Of a stretch of 64,000 nt of DNA, positions 50,865 through 61,800 are shown piece by piece (the first letter of the stretch is position 1; the number at the start of each line of letters is the position of its first letter). The stretch comes from Micromonospora sp. C31 (GTDB taxonomy: Bacteria > Actinomycetota > Actinomycetes > Mycobacteriales > Micromonosporaceae). The notes under the pieces are model-generated. The model ran no database searches. It saw only the letters and a list, made by a program, of their open reading frames with translations, and was not told the origin of the DNA. A program made the translations under genes and the position numbers. The stretch covers positions 930,001 through 994,000 of the forward strand of contig NZ_JAGPXN010000001.1 in assembly GCF_018070575.1 (NCBI RefSeq). The letters are read 5' to 3'.

Positions 50865-52505
50865 TCACCAGCCGAGCATCCCACCGCCCACCCGGGGTTC
50901 GGAGCCGACGACGTAGCCGCCGTCCGGCAGCCGCCAGATCGCCTGCCCGTGCCCGAAGACCCCCGGCTCCTCCGCGACGGCGATCTCGTGGCCCCGGGCC
51001 CGCAGCTCGGCGAGCGCGGCGCGGCCCTCGGCGGTGGCGACCAGCTCCGGCTCGACCAGCACCGACCGGCCGGCGTGCCAGTACCAGCGCGGCGCGTCCA
51101 GTGCCGCCTGCGGGTCGAGCCCGCCGTCGAGCGTCGCCGAGACCAGCTGCACGTGCCCCTGCGGCTGCATGTGCCCGCCCATCACCCCGAACGGGCCCAC
51201 GGGCCGCCCGTCGCGGGTGAGGAAGCCGGGGATGATGGTGTGGAAGGGCCGCTTCGCCGGCCCCACCACGTTGGGATGGGCGGGGTCGAGGCGGAACCCC
51301 AGCCCCCGGTTCTGCAACGCGAAGCCGTGCCCGGGCAGCACCACGCGGGAGCCGAAGGCCAGGTAGGTCGACTGGATCAGGCTGACCATCATGCCGCCCG
51401 CGTCGGCGGTGCAGAGATAGACCGTGCCGCCGCGCTCCGGGTCGCCGGCGGCCGGCTCCGCGGCCCGCTCGGTGATCAGCGCGCGGCGGGCCGCCGCGTA
51501 TCCCGGCGAGAGCAGCGCCTCCGTCGGCACCGGCACCCGCTCCGGGTCGGCGACGTGGGCGTGCGCGTCGGCGAAGCCGAGTTTCATCGCCTCGATCTGT
51601 CGGTGCAGCCGCTCGGTGAGCGGCAGCCCGGCGAGATCCGCCCCGTCCAGGATGTGCAGCGCCAGCAGCGCCGCCAGGCCCTGCCCGTTGGGCGGCAGCT
51701 CCCAGACCTCGTGACCCCGGTAGTGGACGGACACGGGGGTCACCCAGGTCGAGGTGTGCCGGGCCAGGTCGTCGCCGGTGAGCAGGCCGCCGGTGCGGGC
51801 CGCGTGCGCGGCCAGCGCCGCCGCGATCCCGCCCCGGTAGAAGTCCGCCGCCCCGGTCTCGGCGATCAGCCGCAGGGTCCGCGCCGCATCCGGGTTGCGC
51901 CACCGCTCCCCCGCCCGGGGAGCCCGGCCGCCGGGCGCGAAGACCCGGTCGAACTCCGCGAATTCCGGGCCGGTCGGGGCGGGCGCGGCGAGGGCCCGCG
52001 CCCAGATCCCCGCCACGCCGGGGGACACCGGGTGGCCGTGCTCGGCGTAGCCGATCGCGTCGGCGAAGAGGTCGGCGAAGGGCAGTGAGCCGAACCGGTC
52101 GTGCAGGTCGCGCCAGCCGGCCGGGGCGCCGGGCACGGTCACCGGCAGCCAGCCCCGGGCGGGCATCGCCGGCCCCACCCGCTGCGCGCCGCCCAGCGCG
52201 TCGACCGGAGCCGCGCCGCGCCCCCCGGTCGCGGCGAGCACCCGCTCGCGGGTCAGGGCCGCCGGGGACCGGCCCGAGGCGTTGAGGCCGTGCAGCCGCT
52301 CGCCGTCCCAGACGATCGCGAACAGGTCGCCACCGATGTCGTTGGACGGGGGCTGCACCACGGTCAGGGTGATCGCGGTGGCCAGGGCCGCGTCGACGGC
52401 GTTGCCGCCGCGTCGCAGCACGGCCAGGCCGGCCGCCGCGGCCAGCGGCTGGCTCGTCGCCACCGCGCCGTGCGGCGCGAAGAGCGGCTGTCGGGGGTAC
52501 GCCAT
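50865..52505 (-). CDS. Gamma-glutamyltransferase family protein
   Basis: A 546-residue Ntn-hydrolase of the gamma-glutamyltranspeptidase superfamily. The autoprocessing/nucleophile Thr lies in ERGGTVYLCTADAGG at about residue 350, followed by SLIQSTYLAFGS and the GFALQNRGLGF and GVMGGHMQPQGH segments. There is no signal peptide, so it is probably cytoplasmic, and the substrate may be a gamma-glutamyl compound or a related amide (cephalosporin-acylase-like members exist). ATG 52505 is preceded six bases upstream by TAGACA, a near match to a leaderless -10. It converges with the GlxA-type regulator. Confidence 0.9.
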   Translation of the reverse strand: MAYPRQPLFAPHGAVATSQPLAAAAGLAVLRRGGNAVDAALATAITLTVVQPPSNDIGGDLFAIVWDGERLHGLNASGRSPAALTRERVLAATGGRGAAPVDALGGAQRVGPAMPARGWLPVTVPGAPAGWRDLHDRFGSLPFADLFADAIGYAEHGHPVSPGVAGIWARALAAPAPTGPEFAEFDRVFAPGGRAPRAGERWRNPDAARTLRLIAETGAADFYRGGIAAALAAHAARTGGLLTGDDLARHTSTWVTPVSVHYRGHEVWELPPNGQGLAALLALHILDGADLAGLPLTERLHRQIEAMKLGFADAHAHVADPERVPVPTEALLSPGYAAARRALITERAAEPAAGDPERGGTVYLCTADAGGMMVSLIQSTYLAFGSRVVLPGHGFALQNRGLGFRLDPAHPNVVGPAKRPFHTIIPGFLTRDGRPVGPFGVMGGHMQPQGHVQLVSATLDGGLDPQAALDAPRWYWHAGRSVLVEPELVATAEGRAALAELRARGHEIAVAEEPGVFGHGQAIWRLPDGGYVVGSEPRVGGGMLGW

Positions 52506-52511
52506 GCGCCA

Positions 52512-52517
52512 TGTCTA
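52512..52517 (-). promoter_or_regulatory. -10-like element upstream of the gamma-glutamyltransferase gene
   Basis: TAGACA on the minus strand, six bases before the ATG; it matches TANNNT except the last base. Confidence 0.3.
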
Positions 52518-52575
52518 CCGCCTCCCGGCGGATCCCGCGGCCCCGGAACCGGGCCCCGGTCTCCGGCGGCGGGAA

Positions 52576-53568
52576 TCAGCGGGTGCCGACGACGGTGAGC
52601 CGGCCGTCGCGGCGCAGCACCCGCAGCCCGCCCGGCAGGTGCGCCGCCCCCTGCCCACGCCAGCCGGTGACCAGCGTGTCCAGGGCGGTCACGTGCCCGT
52701 GCGACAGGGCGGCGGGCGGGGCGCCCAACTCCCGGGCCCAGGCGTGCAGCACCCGGCCGCGCACCGCGGGCGGGAGATCGGACAGCCCGCGCACCGCGAG
52801 CCCGCCCTCGGGGTGGCGCACGTCGGCCAGCGCGGCGGCGGCCAGGTCGTCGAGGACGGCGTTGTCCGCCGCCACCAGCCGCGCGGTCCGGGCCAGGTTG
52901 TCCAGCACCCCCGGCCCGAGCGCACGGACCAGGGCGGGCAGCAGGTCGGCCCGGACCCGGGCCCGGGCGTACGAGGGGTCGGCGTTGTGCGGGTCCTCCC
53001 ACGGGCTCAGCCCGAGCACCGCGCACGCCGTACGGGTCTGCTCCCGGCCGACCTCCAGCAGCGGGCGCAGCAGCGGCACCCCGTCGAGGTCCCGTCGGGC
53101 GGGCATCCCGGCCAGACCGCGCGGGCCGGCGCCCCGGGCGAGCGCGAGCAGCACGGTCTCCGCCTGGTCGTCGCGGGTGTGCCCGGTGAGCAGGGCCGCC
53201 GCCCCGAGCCGGCGGGCCGCCTGGGCCAACGCCTGGTAACGGGCCTCGCGGGCGGCCGCCTCGGGACCGCCCGGCCGCCCGGCCACCTCGACCCGTACCG
53301 ACTCGACCGGTGCCAGGCCGGCCTCGCGCGCCCACGTCACCACCGCCGCGGCCCGCTGCGCCGACCCCTCCTGGAGGCCGTGGTCGACCGTCACCAGTCC
53401 GGCGGCGCGGCCCAGCCGGGGTGCCACGAACACGGTGGCGGCGGCCAGCGCGAGCGAGTCCGCGCCGCCCGAGCAGGCGACCAGCACGGGCCCCCCGGAC
53501 GGCAGGTCGGCCAGCGCGCGGCGGACCGCGACGCGGAGCGCGGCCACCGGCGGGGCGAGCGCGGCCAC
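52576..53568 (-). CDS. tilS: tRNA(Ile)-lysidine synthase
   Basis: TilS attaches lysine to the wobble cytidine of tRNA-Ile(CAU). The 330-residue product has the PP-loop SGGADS at 33-38, VDHGLQEGSA and LLTGHTRDDQAETVL with the conserved HxxDDQAET signature. The C-terminal domain is short, as in actinobacteria. GTG 53568 was chosen because it lies just after the upstream stop (53579-53581) and starts the conserved helix; the longer frame overlaps the metalloprotease gene and is not protein-like. Confidence 0.93.
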   Translation of the reverse strand: MAALAPPVAALRVAVRRALADLPSGGPVLVACSGGADSLALAAATVFVAPRLGRAAGLVTVDHGLQEGSAQRAAAVVTWAREAGLAPVESVRVEVAGRPGGPEAAAREARYQALAQAARRLGAAALLTGHTRDDQAETVLLALARGAGPRGLAGMPARRDLDGVPLLRPLLEVGREQTRTACAVLGLSPWEDPHNADPSYARARVRADLLPALVRALGPGVLDNLARTARLVAADNAVLDDLAAAALADVRHPEGGLAVRGLSDLPPAVRGRVLHAWARELGAPPAALSHGHVTALDTLVTGWRGQGAAHLPGGLRVLRRDGRLTVVGTR

Positions 53569-53578
53569 CGGCGTACGG

Positions 53579-54649
53579 TCAGCCGACGGTCGGGGCCGGG
53601 CCGACCGGCCCGTGCACCCGCGCCACCCAGGCGTCCGGGTCGCCGAGCTCGTCCAGCCGGGGCAGGGTGAGCGGCGAGCCGAAGATCTTGTTGAAGCCAT
53701 CCATGCCGACCCGGTCGACGACACCGTGCACGAACTTGCGGCCCTCGGCGTACTGGCGCATCTTGACCTCCACGCCGAGCAGCCGACGGATGGCCTTCTC
53801 CAGCGGGTTGCCGGTCTCGCGGCGCCGGTTGAACGCCGCCCGGATCCGCTCGACGCTCGGGACCACCTGCGGGCCGACGCCGTCCATGACGAACTCGGCG
53901 TGCCCCTCCAGCAGGGTCATCAGCGCGGTGAGCCGGTCCAGCACGGCCCGCTGCCCCGGGGTCTGGACGATGTCCAGCACGCTGGTGCGGCTCTCCGGGT
54001 CCTTCACCGCGTCGGAGAGCGTGGCCACGCCCCGGCGCAGCCGCTCCAACAGGTGCTCGCCGCCGCTGGACGACGCGTCCACGAAGGCCTGCACCTCGCT
54101 GAGGAAGTACGCCCGCATCCACGGTACGGCCGTGAACTGGGTGCGGTGGGTCACCTCGTGCAGGCAGACCCAGAGCCGGAAGTCCCGCGGGTCGGCCCCC
54201 AGCTTGCGCTCCACCTCGACGATGTTCGGCGCGACCAGCAGCAGTTGCCCCGGGTCGGCGGAGAAGACCTCGTACTGGCCGAGGACCCGGCCGGAGAGGT
54301 AGGCCAGCACGGTGCCGGCCTGCACGCCGGTGACCCGGGAGCCGATCGCCTCGGTCAGCGCGCCCGGCTGCTTGTCCCTGGTGAGCCGGCCGACCAGCGG
54401 GGTGATCACCTCGCGCAGCCCGGCGATGTTGGTCGCCGCCCAGTCCCGCCGGTCGACCACCCGCACCGGCGGGTGGGACACCTGCGAGCGGAGGCCCGTG
54501 TAGTCCGCGACGTGCCCCGCCGCCTCGTCGGTCAACCGCCGCAGCTGCGCGACCACATCGGTGGCCTCGGTGTACGACACCCGGGGGCCCGACTTGCTCA
54601 GCGCCGCCGCGGTCGCGGCGGCCAGATCCCAGTCCACGAACTGCGCCAT
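53579..54649 (-). CDS. Zinc-dependent metalloprotease, DUF2342 family
   Basis: A 356-residue soluble protein of the actinobacterial DUF2342 family (Rv3626c-like). It has a HEVTH zinc motif at 164-168 and a later LEGHAEFVMDG that probably gives further active-site residues. The pattern NIVEVERKLGADPRDFRLWVCLHE is typical. Its substrate is unknown. ATG 54649 follows a TACGGT -10 element by seven bases. tilS starts about ten bases after its stop, so the two are co-transcribed, as in M. tuberculosis. Confidence 0.88.
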   Translation of the reverse strand: MAQFVDWDLAAATAAALSKSGPRVSYTEATDVVAQLRRLTDEAAGHVADYTGLRSQVSHPPVRVVDRRDWAATNIAGLREVITPLVGRLTRDKQPGALTEAIGSRVTGVQAGTVLAYLSGRVLGQYEVFSADPGQLLLVAPNIVEVERKLGADPRDFRLWVCLHEVTHRTQFTAVPWMRAYFLSEVQAFVDASSSGGEHLLERLRRGVATLSDAVKDPESRTSVLDIVQTPGQRAVLDRLTALMTLLEGHAEFVMDGVGPQVVPSVERIRAAFNRRRETGNPLEKAIRRLLGVEVKMRQYAEGRKFVHGVVDRVGMDGFNKIFGSPLTLPRLDELGDPDAWVARVHGPVGPAPTVG

Positions 54650-54656
54650 GCACCCC

Positions 54657-54662
54657 ACCGTA
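54657..54662 (-). promoter_or_regulatory. -10 element upstream of the metalloprotease-tilS pair
   Basis: TACGGT on the minus strand, seven bases before the ATG at 54649. There is a 177-base gap to dacB. Confidence 0.4.
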
Positions 54663-54826
54663 CCCGCGCCGCGACACCCCGGCCCGGGCTCGCGCCGGGG
54701 ATCGACGCCGCTCCCGCGCCCGCCCGGGGCCGACACGGCGCGACGGCGCTCCCGTCCGAGGGCGGCCGGGACGTTGAGAAGCGCTCCACCCGGGGCCGGC
54801 GCCCAGGGGGTCCCGTCCGAGTGCGG

Positions 54827-56611
54827 TCAGCGGCAGCCGCAGCCGGCCAGGGCGGCGCCGATCCGGTCCAGCGCCGCCCGGGCGGCCGTCAGCCCGTCCG
54901 GGGGCACCTCGTCGGTGAGCACCGCGAAGGTGAGCAGCCGCCCGTCGCCCGTGCTGACCAGGCCGGCGATGGCGTGCACCTTGGTCAACGTGCCGGTCTT
55001 GGCCCGGACCACCCCGGCGCCGGCCCTCGTCGCCGCCGTCTCGAACCGGTCTGCGAGAGTGCCGGACCATCGGGCGACGGGCAGGCCGCCGAAGATCGCG
55101 GCCAGCTCGGGGCGGCTGCCGTCGCCGGCGAGCGCGATCAGGTCGGTGAGCAGCGAGGGGCTGATCCGGTTGCTGCGCGACAGGCCGCTGCCGTCGGCGA
55201 GGGTGAGTTCGTCGGCCGGCAGGCCCAGCTCCGCGGCCACCGCGTCCATCGCCGCGCCGGCGCCGGCGAACGAGGCGGGCTCGTTGCGGGCCAGTGCGAC
55301 CTGCCGGGCCAGTGCCTCGGCGACGATGTTGTCGCTGTCGCTGATCATGATGTCGACCAGCCGGACCATCGGCAGCGACTCCACCCTGCCCAGCTCGGCG
55401 CCGGGCCCCGGGGTGGCGGTGCCGGCGGCGGGGGCGGTGCCGCGCGCGACGGCCCCGGCCGGCACGCCGAGCAGCCGGGCGAAGGCCCGACCGGCGGCGA
55501 GGTCGGGCCGGGAGACCCGCTCCGCCCAGTGGTTGCCGTCCGCCCCGTCCTTCTTCGCGCGGGTCACGTCGCTGCGGGCCCCGTCGGTCATCAGCGCCGT
55601 GATCGCGCCGCCGTAGCCGCCGGTGGGGATGTCGTCGTCCCAACCCGGCTCGAAGACCGGCCCGGAGTAGAGCGACGAGTCGACCGTGACCTTCGTCGGC
55701 TTCGCGCCACCGAGGGCGTCGCGCACCTGGGCGGCCAGGTCGTCCAGCCGGGCCGCGCCCGGGTAGAAGCCCTTCCTGTCGACCGCCAGCGTGGGGTCCC
55801 CGCCGCCGACGATCACCACCTCGCCCGGGGCCGCGCCGGAAACCGCCCGGGTCGGAATGCGGTACGCCGGACCACGCGCGGCGAGCACCGTGACCCCGGT
55901 GACGAGCTTGGTCACCGAGGCGGGCACCGTGCCGGCGTCCTCGCCCAGGCCGAAGAGCGGCTGGCCGGTCGCCACGTCGGCCACCGAGACGTGCACCCGG
56001 TCGCCGAGGGCGGGCACGCCCACGAGCGGGGCGAGCGCCGAGCGTACGCCCTCGGGGGTGGGCATCGGGGCGTTCGCGTCCGCGCCGGCCAGCACCGCCA
56101 CGGGCACCGGTTCGGCCGCTGGCGCAGTGGTCCGGCCGGTGGGCTCGTCGCCCAGCCAGTCCGCCACCGGTCCGGGACGGACCACGGCGATCCCGACCGC
56201 GGCCAGGACCAGCACGAGCACCGTGGCCAGCACCACGGGCAGGGCCCGGCGACGGCGGGAGGTCGGCGCGGGCGGCTCCGGGCGGCCCGGGCCGGGCGGC
56301 CCGCCGGCGGGCCGGGGCGCGGCGGCGGCCCACAGATCGGTCGACGGCGGTCGGCGCTCCGGGCCGGCCTGGCCGCCGGGCACCAGGCCGGCCGGGACAC
56401 CGCCGCCCGCGGGTGGGCCCGGCGTCAGCTCGCGGTCGTACGGTGGCACGGGCCGGCCGGACGTCGGCTCGCGGTCGCCGGAGGACGCCGGCGGGCGGGG
56501 AAGGTGCGCGTCGGGGACCGGGAAGCGCCCGGTGGCGCCGCCGGAAGCAGAACGCCCGGTACCCCGTCCAGCATCGGCATCCGGGCGGTAGTGTGAATCT
56601 TCCCTCCCCAC
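54827..56611 (-). CDS. dacB: D-alanyl-D-alanine carboxypeptidase/endopeptidase, PBP4 type
   Basis: A 594-residue class C penicillin-binding protein (peptidase S13), corresponding in position to Rv3627c. The first 120 residues are Pro/Gly-rich and cytoplasmic, followed by one membrane helix (124-144). The extracellular domain has the SVTK active-site motif (Ser232, Lys235), the SDSDN motif and the KTGTLT motif near the C-terminus, with a large insertion between the first two as is normal for PBP4. It trims or cleaves peptidoglycan cross-links. GTG 56611 has AGGAGG five bases upstream. It is divergent from ppa. Confidence 0.93.
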   Translation of the reverse strand: MGREDSHYRPDADAGRGTGRSASGGATGRFPVPDAHLPRPPASSGDREPTSGRPVPPYDRELTPGPPAGGGVPAGLVPGGQAGPERRPPSTDLWAAAAPRPAGGPPGPGRPEPPAPTSRRRRALPVVLATVLVLVLAAVGIAVVRPGPVADWLGDEPTGRTTAPAAEPVPVAVLAGADANAPMPTPEGVRSALAPLVGVPALGDRVHVSVADVATGQPLFGLGEDAGTVPASVTKLVTGVTVLAARGPAYRIPTRAVSGAAPGEVVIVGGGDPTLAVDRKGFYPGAARLDDLAAQVRDALGGAKPTKVTVDSSLYSGPVFEPGWDDDIPTGGYGGAITALMTDGARSDVTRAKKDGADGNHWAERVSRPDLAAGRAFARLLGVPAGAVARGTAPAAGTATPGPGAELGRVESLPMVRLVDIMISDSDNIVAEALARQVALARNEPASFAGAGAAMDAVAAELGLPADELTLADGSGLSRSNRISPSLLTDLIALAGDGSRPELAAIFGGLPVARWSGTLADRFETAATRAGAGVVRAKTGTLTKVHAIAGLVSTGDGRLLTFAVLTDEVPPDGLTAARAALDRIGAALAGCGCR

Positions 56612-56764
56612 GGCCCCCTCCTCGCCCGGCGGAAATCTGCTTGGGTGACACTACTTCGGTCCGAACACTATGCGGCGGCCGGAGCCCGCGGGTGGGCATT
56701 CATCCGTGGAGCGGCGTGCCGCTGGTTTCCGTTGGCCAGCGTGGGCAGACGAGGGAGCGTGCAG

Positions 56765-57271
56765 ATGGATTTCGACGTGACGGTTGAGATCCCCAAGGGT
56801 CACCGCAACAAGTACGAGGTCGACCACGCGACCGGCCGGATCCGGCTGGACCGTACCCTCTTCACCTCCACGCAGTACCCGGCCGACTACGGCTTCATCG
56901 AGGGGACACTGGGCGAGGACGGCGACCCGCTGGACGCGCTCGTGCTGGTTCCCGAGCCCACCTTCCCGGGCTGCCTGATCCGGTGCCGCACCATCGGCAT
57001 GTTCCGGATGACGGACGAGAAGGGCGGCGACGACAAGGTCCTCTGCGTGCCCTACGAGGACCCGCGCCAGGAGCACCTGCGCGACATCCACCACCTCGGC
57101 GAGTTCGACCGGCTGGAGATCCAGCACTTCTTCGAGGTCTACAAGGACCTGGAGCCCGGCAAGTCGGTCGAGGGCGCCACGTGGGTGGGGCGCATCGAGG
57201 CCGAGGCGGAGATCGTGGCGTCGTACCGGCGGGCCCGGGAGGCCGAGGCGCGCGGCGAGTCCACGCACTGA
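56765..57271 (+). CDS. ppa: Inorganic pyrophosphatase
   Basis: Ppa hydrolyses pyrophosphate and so drives biosynthetic reactions. The 168-residue protein has the family I pattern: [24 protein letters not shown] and the metal-binding [10 protein letters not shown] (Asp residues), then a third acidic cluster in VPYEDPR. ATG 56765 has GAGGGAGCG upstream. It is divergent from dacB; the 150-base promoter region between them was not resolved into hexamers. A long hairpin follows the stop and overlaps the eccD end. Confidence 0.96.
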   Translation: MDFDVTVEIPKGHRNKYEVDHATGRIRLDRTLFTSTQYPADYGFIEGTLGEDGDPLDALVLVPEPTFPGCLIRCRTIGMFRMTDEKGGDDKVLCVPYEDPRQEHLRDIHHLGEFDRLEIQHFFEVYKDLEPGKSVEGATWVGRIEAEAEIVASYRRAREAEARGESTH

Positions 57272-57290
57272 CCCCGGCACCGACCGTCGA

Positions 57291-57330
57291 CGGGCCCGGG
57301 GGCCGCTCAGCCGAGCAGCCCCCGGGCCCG
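57291..57330. terminator. Bidirectional hairpin between ppa and eccD
   Basis: CGGGCCCGGGGGC at 57291-57303 pairs perfectly (13 bp) with 57318-57330 around a 14-base loop. The loop contains the eccD stop codon (57307-57309), so the last eccD codons form one arm. Confidence 0.65.
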
Positions 57331-58707
57331 TTCGTAGAGGTCGAGCACCGCGCAGGCGACGGGCACCACCGACACCACCAGGGCGGTGTCGGTCAGGTCC
57401 GCGATCCGGCCGACGTACGGGGAGACCGGCCGGCTGGCGTACGTGGTGCCGGCGGCCACCGCCACGAGGGCCAGCGCCAGCCCGCCGACGACCAGCGCGA
57501 GCCGGACCGCCGGGCCGGACCCGTCGACGAGCACGGCGCCCAGTACGGCGTACCCGGCGAGGCCGGCGGCGACGGTCGGCACCCGGTGGCGCACGGACAC
57601 GAACAGCCGGGAGCGGAGCAGCAGCACGGCTGCGGCGACCGCCACCAGCAGCCGGCCCGCCGTACCGCCGGAGAGGCCCAGCACCACCGCGGCGGCGACC
57701 GCCAGCACGGCGTGCCCGAGCAGCATCCCGGTGAGCATCTCCTCGGTGCGGGCCACCGCCGCGTAGACCCGGTCGGCGTCGGGCAGGTCGCGGGCCCCGT
57801 CGGCGTCGCCCGGCTCGCCGGTGGGCAGGGTGATCGGGGGCAGCGGCACCTTGCCGAGCCGGATGGCCAGCAGCGGCACCGCCCCCACGGCGAAGACCAG
57901 CACACAGAGCAGGACCGCCGCCGTGCCGGCCGGGCTGAGCAGCAGCCCGCCGAGGGCCGCCAGCGTGCCGGCGAACCCGGCGGTGGCACCCGCCACGAAG
58001 ACCCGCAGCCGGGTGGCGACGCCGACCAGCCCGAGCACCGACACCAGCAGCAGCGCCACCGAGCCGGCCAGCAGCTCGGGCGCGCCGATCCAGCGCAGCC
58101 CCGGGACCGGCCCGACCGGGTCGCCGGAGCTGACCGCGAGGGCGCCGGCCACCGCCGCGTACGGCAGGGCGTAGCCGCCCAGGGTCGCGCCGGCCGGCCC
58201 GTCGGCGTGGGCGCGGGAGGCCACCACCCCGGCGAGGGTGAGCAGGAGCGCCACCACGGCGGCGGCCGGCCAGGCCGCCTCGTGCGCCGGCCCGCCGGCC
58301 GTCACGGCGAGCAGCCCGACGGCCAGCGGCACGGCGGCCCCGGCCAGGGCGGCGGCCCGGGTGGCGGCGGGTGACCACGCCCCGCCGCGCCGCCGGGCGC
58401 CGTCGGCGATCGCCTCGACCACGTCGTCGTACTCCAGCTCGGGCCACTGCGCGCGGGCCGGCACGAGGTGCAGCACCTCGCCGTCGCGGACCCCCTGTGG
58501 CAGCAGCGCCTGGGCGGTGGTCAGCACCGCGCCGTCGGTGCGCCGCAGCACCCAGCCGCCGTGCCGTTCGCCGTCGTCGGCGAGCCCCTCGCCGGCGTGC
58601 CGCAGCACCTCGGGCAGCAGCTCGGCCAGGGGTACCTGATCGGGCAGCGCGACGTCGACCCGCCGCTGGGGGGCGCTGACGGTGACCCGGGCCAGCCCGA
58701 TTGTCAT
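57307..58707 (-). CDS. eccD: Type VII secretion integral membrane protein EccD
   Basis: EccD forms the membrane ring of ESX-type secretion systems. The 466-residue product has an N-terminal ubiquitin-like domain (about 1-85, with LPDQVPLAELLPEVLRH and VLHLVPA) followed by about eleven membrane helices (115-460). Both are diagnostic of EccD. ATG 58707 has GGAG eight bases upstream. It is divergent from eccC with about 100 bases between. eccB, eccE and the small WXG100 genes are not in the window. Confidence 0.93.
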   Translation of the reverse strand: MTIGLARVTVSAPQRRVDVALPDQVPLAELLPEVLRHAGEGLADDGERHGGWVLRRTDGAVLTTAQALLPQGVRDGEVLHLVPARAQWPELEYDDVVEAIADGARRRGGAWSPAATRAAALAGAAVPLAVGLLAVTAGGPAHEAAWPAAAVVALLLTLAGVVASRAHADGPAGATLGGYALPYAAVAGALAVSSGDPVGPVPGLRWIGAPELLAGSVALLLVSVLGLVGVATRLRVFVAGATAGFAGTLAALGGLLLSPAGTAAVLLCVLVFAVGAVPLLAIRLGKVPLPPITLPTGEPGDADGARDLPDADRVYAAVARTEEMLTGMLLGHAVLAVAAAVVLGLSGGTAGRLLVAVAAAVLLLRSRLFVSVRHRVPTVAAGLAGYAVLGAVLVDGSGPAVRLALVVGGLALALVAVAAGTTYASRPVSPYVGRIADLTDTALVVSVVPVACAVLDLYERARGLLG

Positions 58708-58763
58708 CGACTGATCTCCATCTCCGGCGGGGTTGGTGGCTGCGCGGACGACAGGACTTTACC

Positions 58764-58769
58764 TACCAT
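58764..58769 (+). promoter_or_regulatory. -10-like element upstream of eccC
   Basis: TACCAT at 58764-58769 lies about 40 bases before the eccC GTG, whose AGGAGG ribosome-binding site is near 58798-58804. No -35 is clear. Confidence 0.35.
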
Positions 58770-58808
58770 GAGCCAGGCTCGGGTTACCGAGCGCTGTCAG
58801 GAGGTCGA

Positions 58809-61800
58809 GTGTCCACTGTCGTCATCAAGCGGCCACCCCGCCGACCGGCGCCGGAGATTCCGGTGGGTGAGCTGCCGGTGGACGCGCCGCCGGAGATCCC
58901 CGCCGTCGCCGGCGGACGCTGGCAGCAGTTGCTCATGGTGCTGCCCATGCTCGGCGGCACCGTGGCGATGGCGATGATGTTCGGCCGCGGCGGCAGCGCC
59001 TACTCCTACGTGGTCGGCGGGATGTTCGGCCTCTCCTCGCTGGCCATGCTGGCGAACTCGTGGGGCAGCGCCTCCGGCACCCCGAAGAAGTCGGAGATGA
59101 TGACCGCCCGGCGCGACTACCTGCGGCACCTGACCGTGCTGCGACGCCGGGTCCGGCAGACCGCCGGGCAGCAGCGCGCCGGGCTCTACTACCGGCACCC
59201 CGACCCCGGCCGGCTCTGGTCGACCGTCGACAGCCACCGGGTCTGGGAACGCCGCCCCACCGACCCGGACTTCGCGGTGGTCCGGGTCGCCGTCGGCCCG
59301 CAGACCCTCGCCACCCCGCTGGTGCCCCCGGTCACCCGCCCGCTGGAGGAGCTGGAACCGATGACCGCCGGCGCGCTGCGCCGCTTCCTGGACGCCTACT
59401 CCGTGGTGCCCGACCTGCCGGTGGCGCTGTCGCTGCGCAGCTTCGCCCGGGTCTTCGTACGCGACGCCACCACCGGCCCCGCCGACGACGGCGACGGGCC
59501 CGCCGCCCAGGCGCTGGCCCGGGCGATGCTCGCCCAGCTCGCGGTCTTCCACGCCCCGGACGAGCTGCTCGTCGCCGTCTGCGCCGGGCCGGAGCGACGG
59601 GCCGCCTGGGAGTGGGTCAAGTGGCTGCCGCACGCCCACCACCCCACCCGCACCGACGCGCTCGGCCCGGTCCGGCTGGTCACCAGCGCGGGGGCCGAAC
59701 TGGAGGGGCTGCTGGACGAGGTGCTGGCCAGCCGGTCCCGGTTCAGCCCGGCCGGCCCGGCCACCGACGGCCCGCACGTGGTGGTGGTGCTCGACGGGGG
59801 CGACCTGACCGGGGCCACCGACCTGACCGGCGACGGCGGCATCGACGCCGTCACGATCATCGACCTGGACACCCCGCCGCCGCGCCTGCTGGACCGGTTC
59901 GCGCTGCTGCTGGAGCTGCGTCGGGGCCGACTGCACTCCCACTCCGCGCAGGGGCACGCCGAGGTCGGTACGGCGGACCGGCTGCACCTCGTCGACGCGG
60001 AGGCCGTCGCCCGCCGGCTGGCCCCGCTGCGGCTGGCCAGCGCGGCACGCGGTCCGGACGCCCCGCCGGGCGCCGAGCTGGGCCTGCCCGAGCTGCTGGG
60101 TCTCGGCGACCCGGAGAGCTTCACCGCGGAGCAGGGATGGGCACCCCGGTCCACCCGGGACCGGCTGCGGGTGCCGATCGGAATGGGCACCGACGGCGGC
60201 GCCATCGAGCTGGACCTGAAGGAGTCGGCGCAGGACGGCATGGGGCCGCACGGCCTGCTGATCGGGGCGACCGGCTCCGGCAAGTCCGAGCTGCTGCGCA
60301 CCCTGGTGCTCGGGCTGGCCGCCACGCACAGCTCGGAGCAGCTCAACTTCGTACTGATCGACTTCAAGGGCGGCGCGACCTTCGCCTCCTTCGACCGGCT
60401 GCCGCACACCGCCGCGGTGATCACCAACCTGGCCGACGCGCTGCCGCTGGTCGACCGGATGGTCGACGCCATCAACGGCGAGCTGGTCCGCCGCCAGGAA
60501 CTGCTGCGTCGGGCCGGCAACTTCGCGAGCCTGCGCGACTACGAGCGGGCCCGCGCCGCCGGCACCCCCCTCGCCCCGCTGCCGTCGCTGCTGCTGATCT
60601 GCGACGAGTTCTCCGAGCTGCTGTCGGCCAAGCCCGACTTCATCGACCTGTTCGTGCAGATCGGCCGGCTGGGCAGGTCGCTCGGCGTGCACCTGCTGCT
60701 GGCCTCGCAGCGGCTGGAGGAGGGTCGGCTGCGCGGGCTGGACACCCATCTGTCGTACCGGATCGGGCTGCGGACCTTCTCGGCGCTGGAGTCCCGCACG
60801 GTGCTCGGGGTGCCGGACGCGCACGAGCTGCCCCGCTCACCCGGCCACGGCTACCTGCGCTTCGGCACCGAACCGCTGGTGCGGTTCAAGGCCGCGTACG
60901 TCTCGGGGGCGCTGCGCCGGCGCGGCGCGGCGCCGGGCGCGGGCGGCACCGGGGCCCCGCGCCTGCTCGCCTTCTCCACCCACCTCGTGCCCAGGCCGGA
61001 GCCCGTCGGGCCGCCCGCCCTGCCCGCCACGGCCGACGAGGGCGGCACGGAGAGCCTGCTGGAGCTGATGATCGACCGGCTGGCCGGGCAGGGGCCGCCC
61101 GCCCACCAGGTGTGGCTCCCCCCGCTCGGCCGGGCACCGACGCTGGACGAACTGCTCGGGCCGGTCGGCGCCGACCCGGCGCGCGGTCTCACCTTCGGCA
61201 ACCCGGAGCTGCACGGCGCGCTCCAGGTGCCGGTCGCGGTGGTCGACAAGCCCTTCGAGCAGCGCCGCGACCTGCTCTGGCTGGCGCTGGACGGCGCCGC
61301 CGGCCACGCCGCGGTGGTCGGCGGGCCGCAGAGTGGCAAGTCGACGGCGCTGCGCACGCTGATCTGCGCCCTGGCGCTCACCCACACCCCCGCCGAGGTG
61401 CAGGTCTACTGCCTCGACTTCGGCGGCGGCGGGTTGGCCGCGCTGCGCGACCTGCCGCACGTCGGCGGGGTCACCGGCCGCGCCGACCCGACAGCCGTCC
61501 GGCGTACGGTCGGCGAGATCGCGACCCTGCTGGTCGACCGGGAACGACGCTTCGCCGAGCTGGGCGTGGAGTCGATGGCCGCCTGGCGGCAGCGCCGGGC
61601 CGCGCTGGCGCGCACCGGCCAGCCCGCGGCCGACCCGTTCGGTGACGTGTTCCTGGTGGTGGACGGCTGGGCCACGCTGCGCGGCGAGTACGACGACCTG
61701 GAGCCGCTCGTCACCGACCTGGCCACCCGGGGGCTGTCGTACGGGGTCCACGTGGTGGCGACGGCGGTGCGCTGGCTGGACTTCCGGCCGGCGATCCGGG

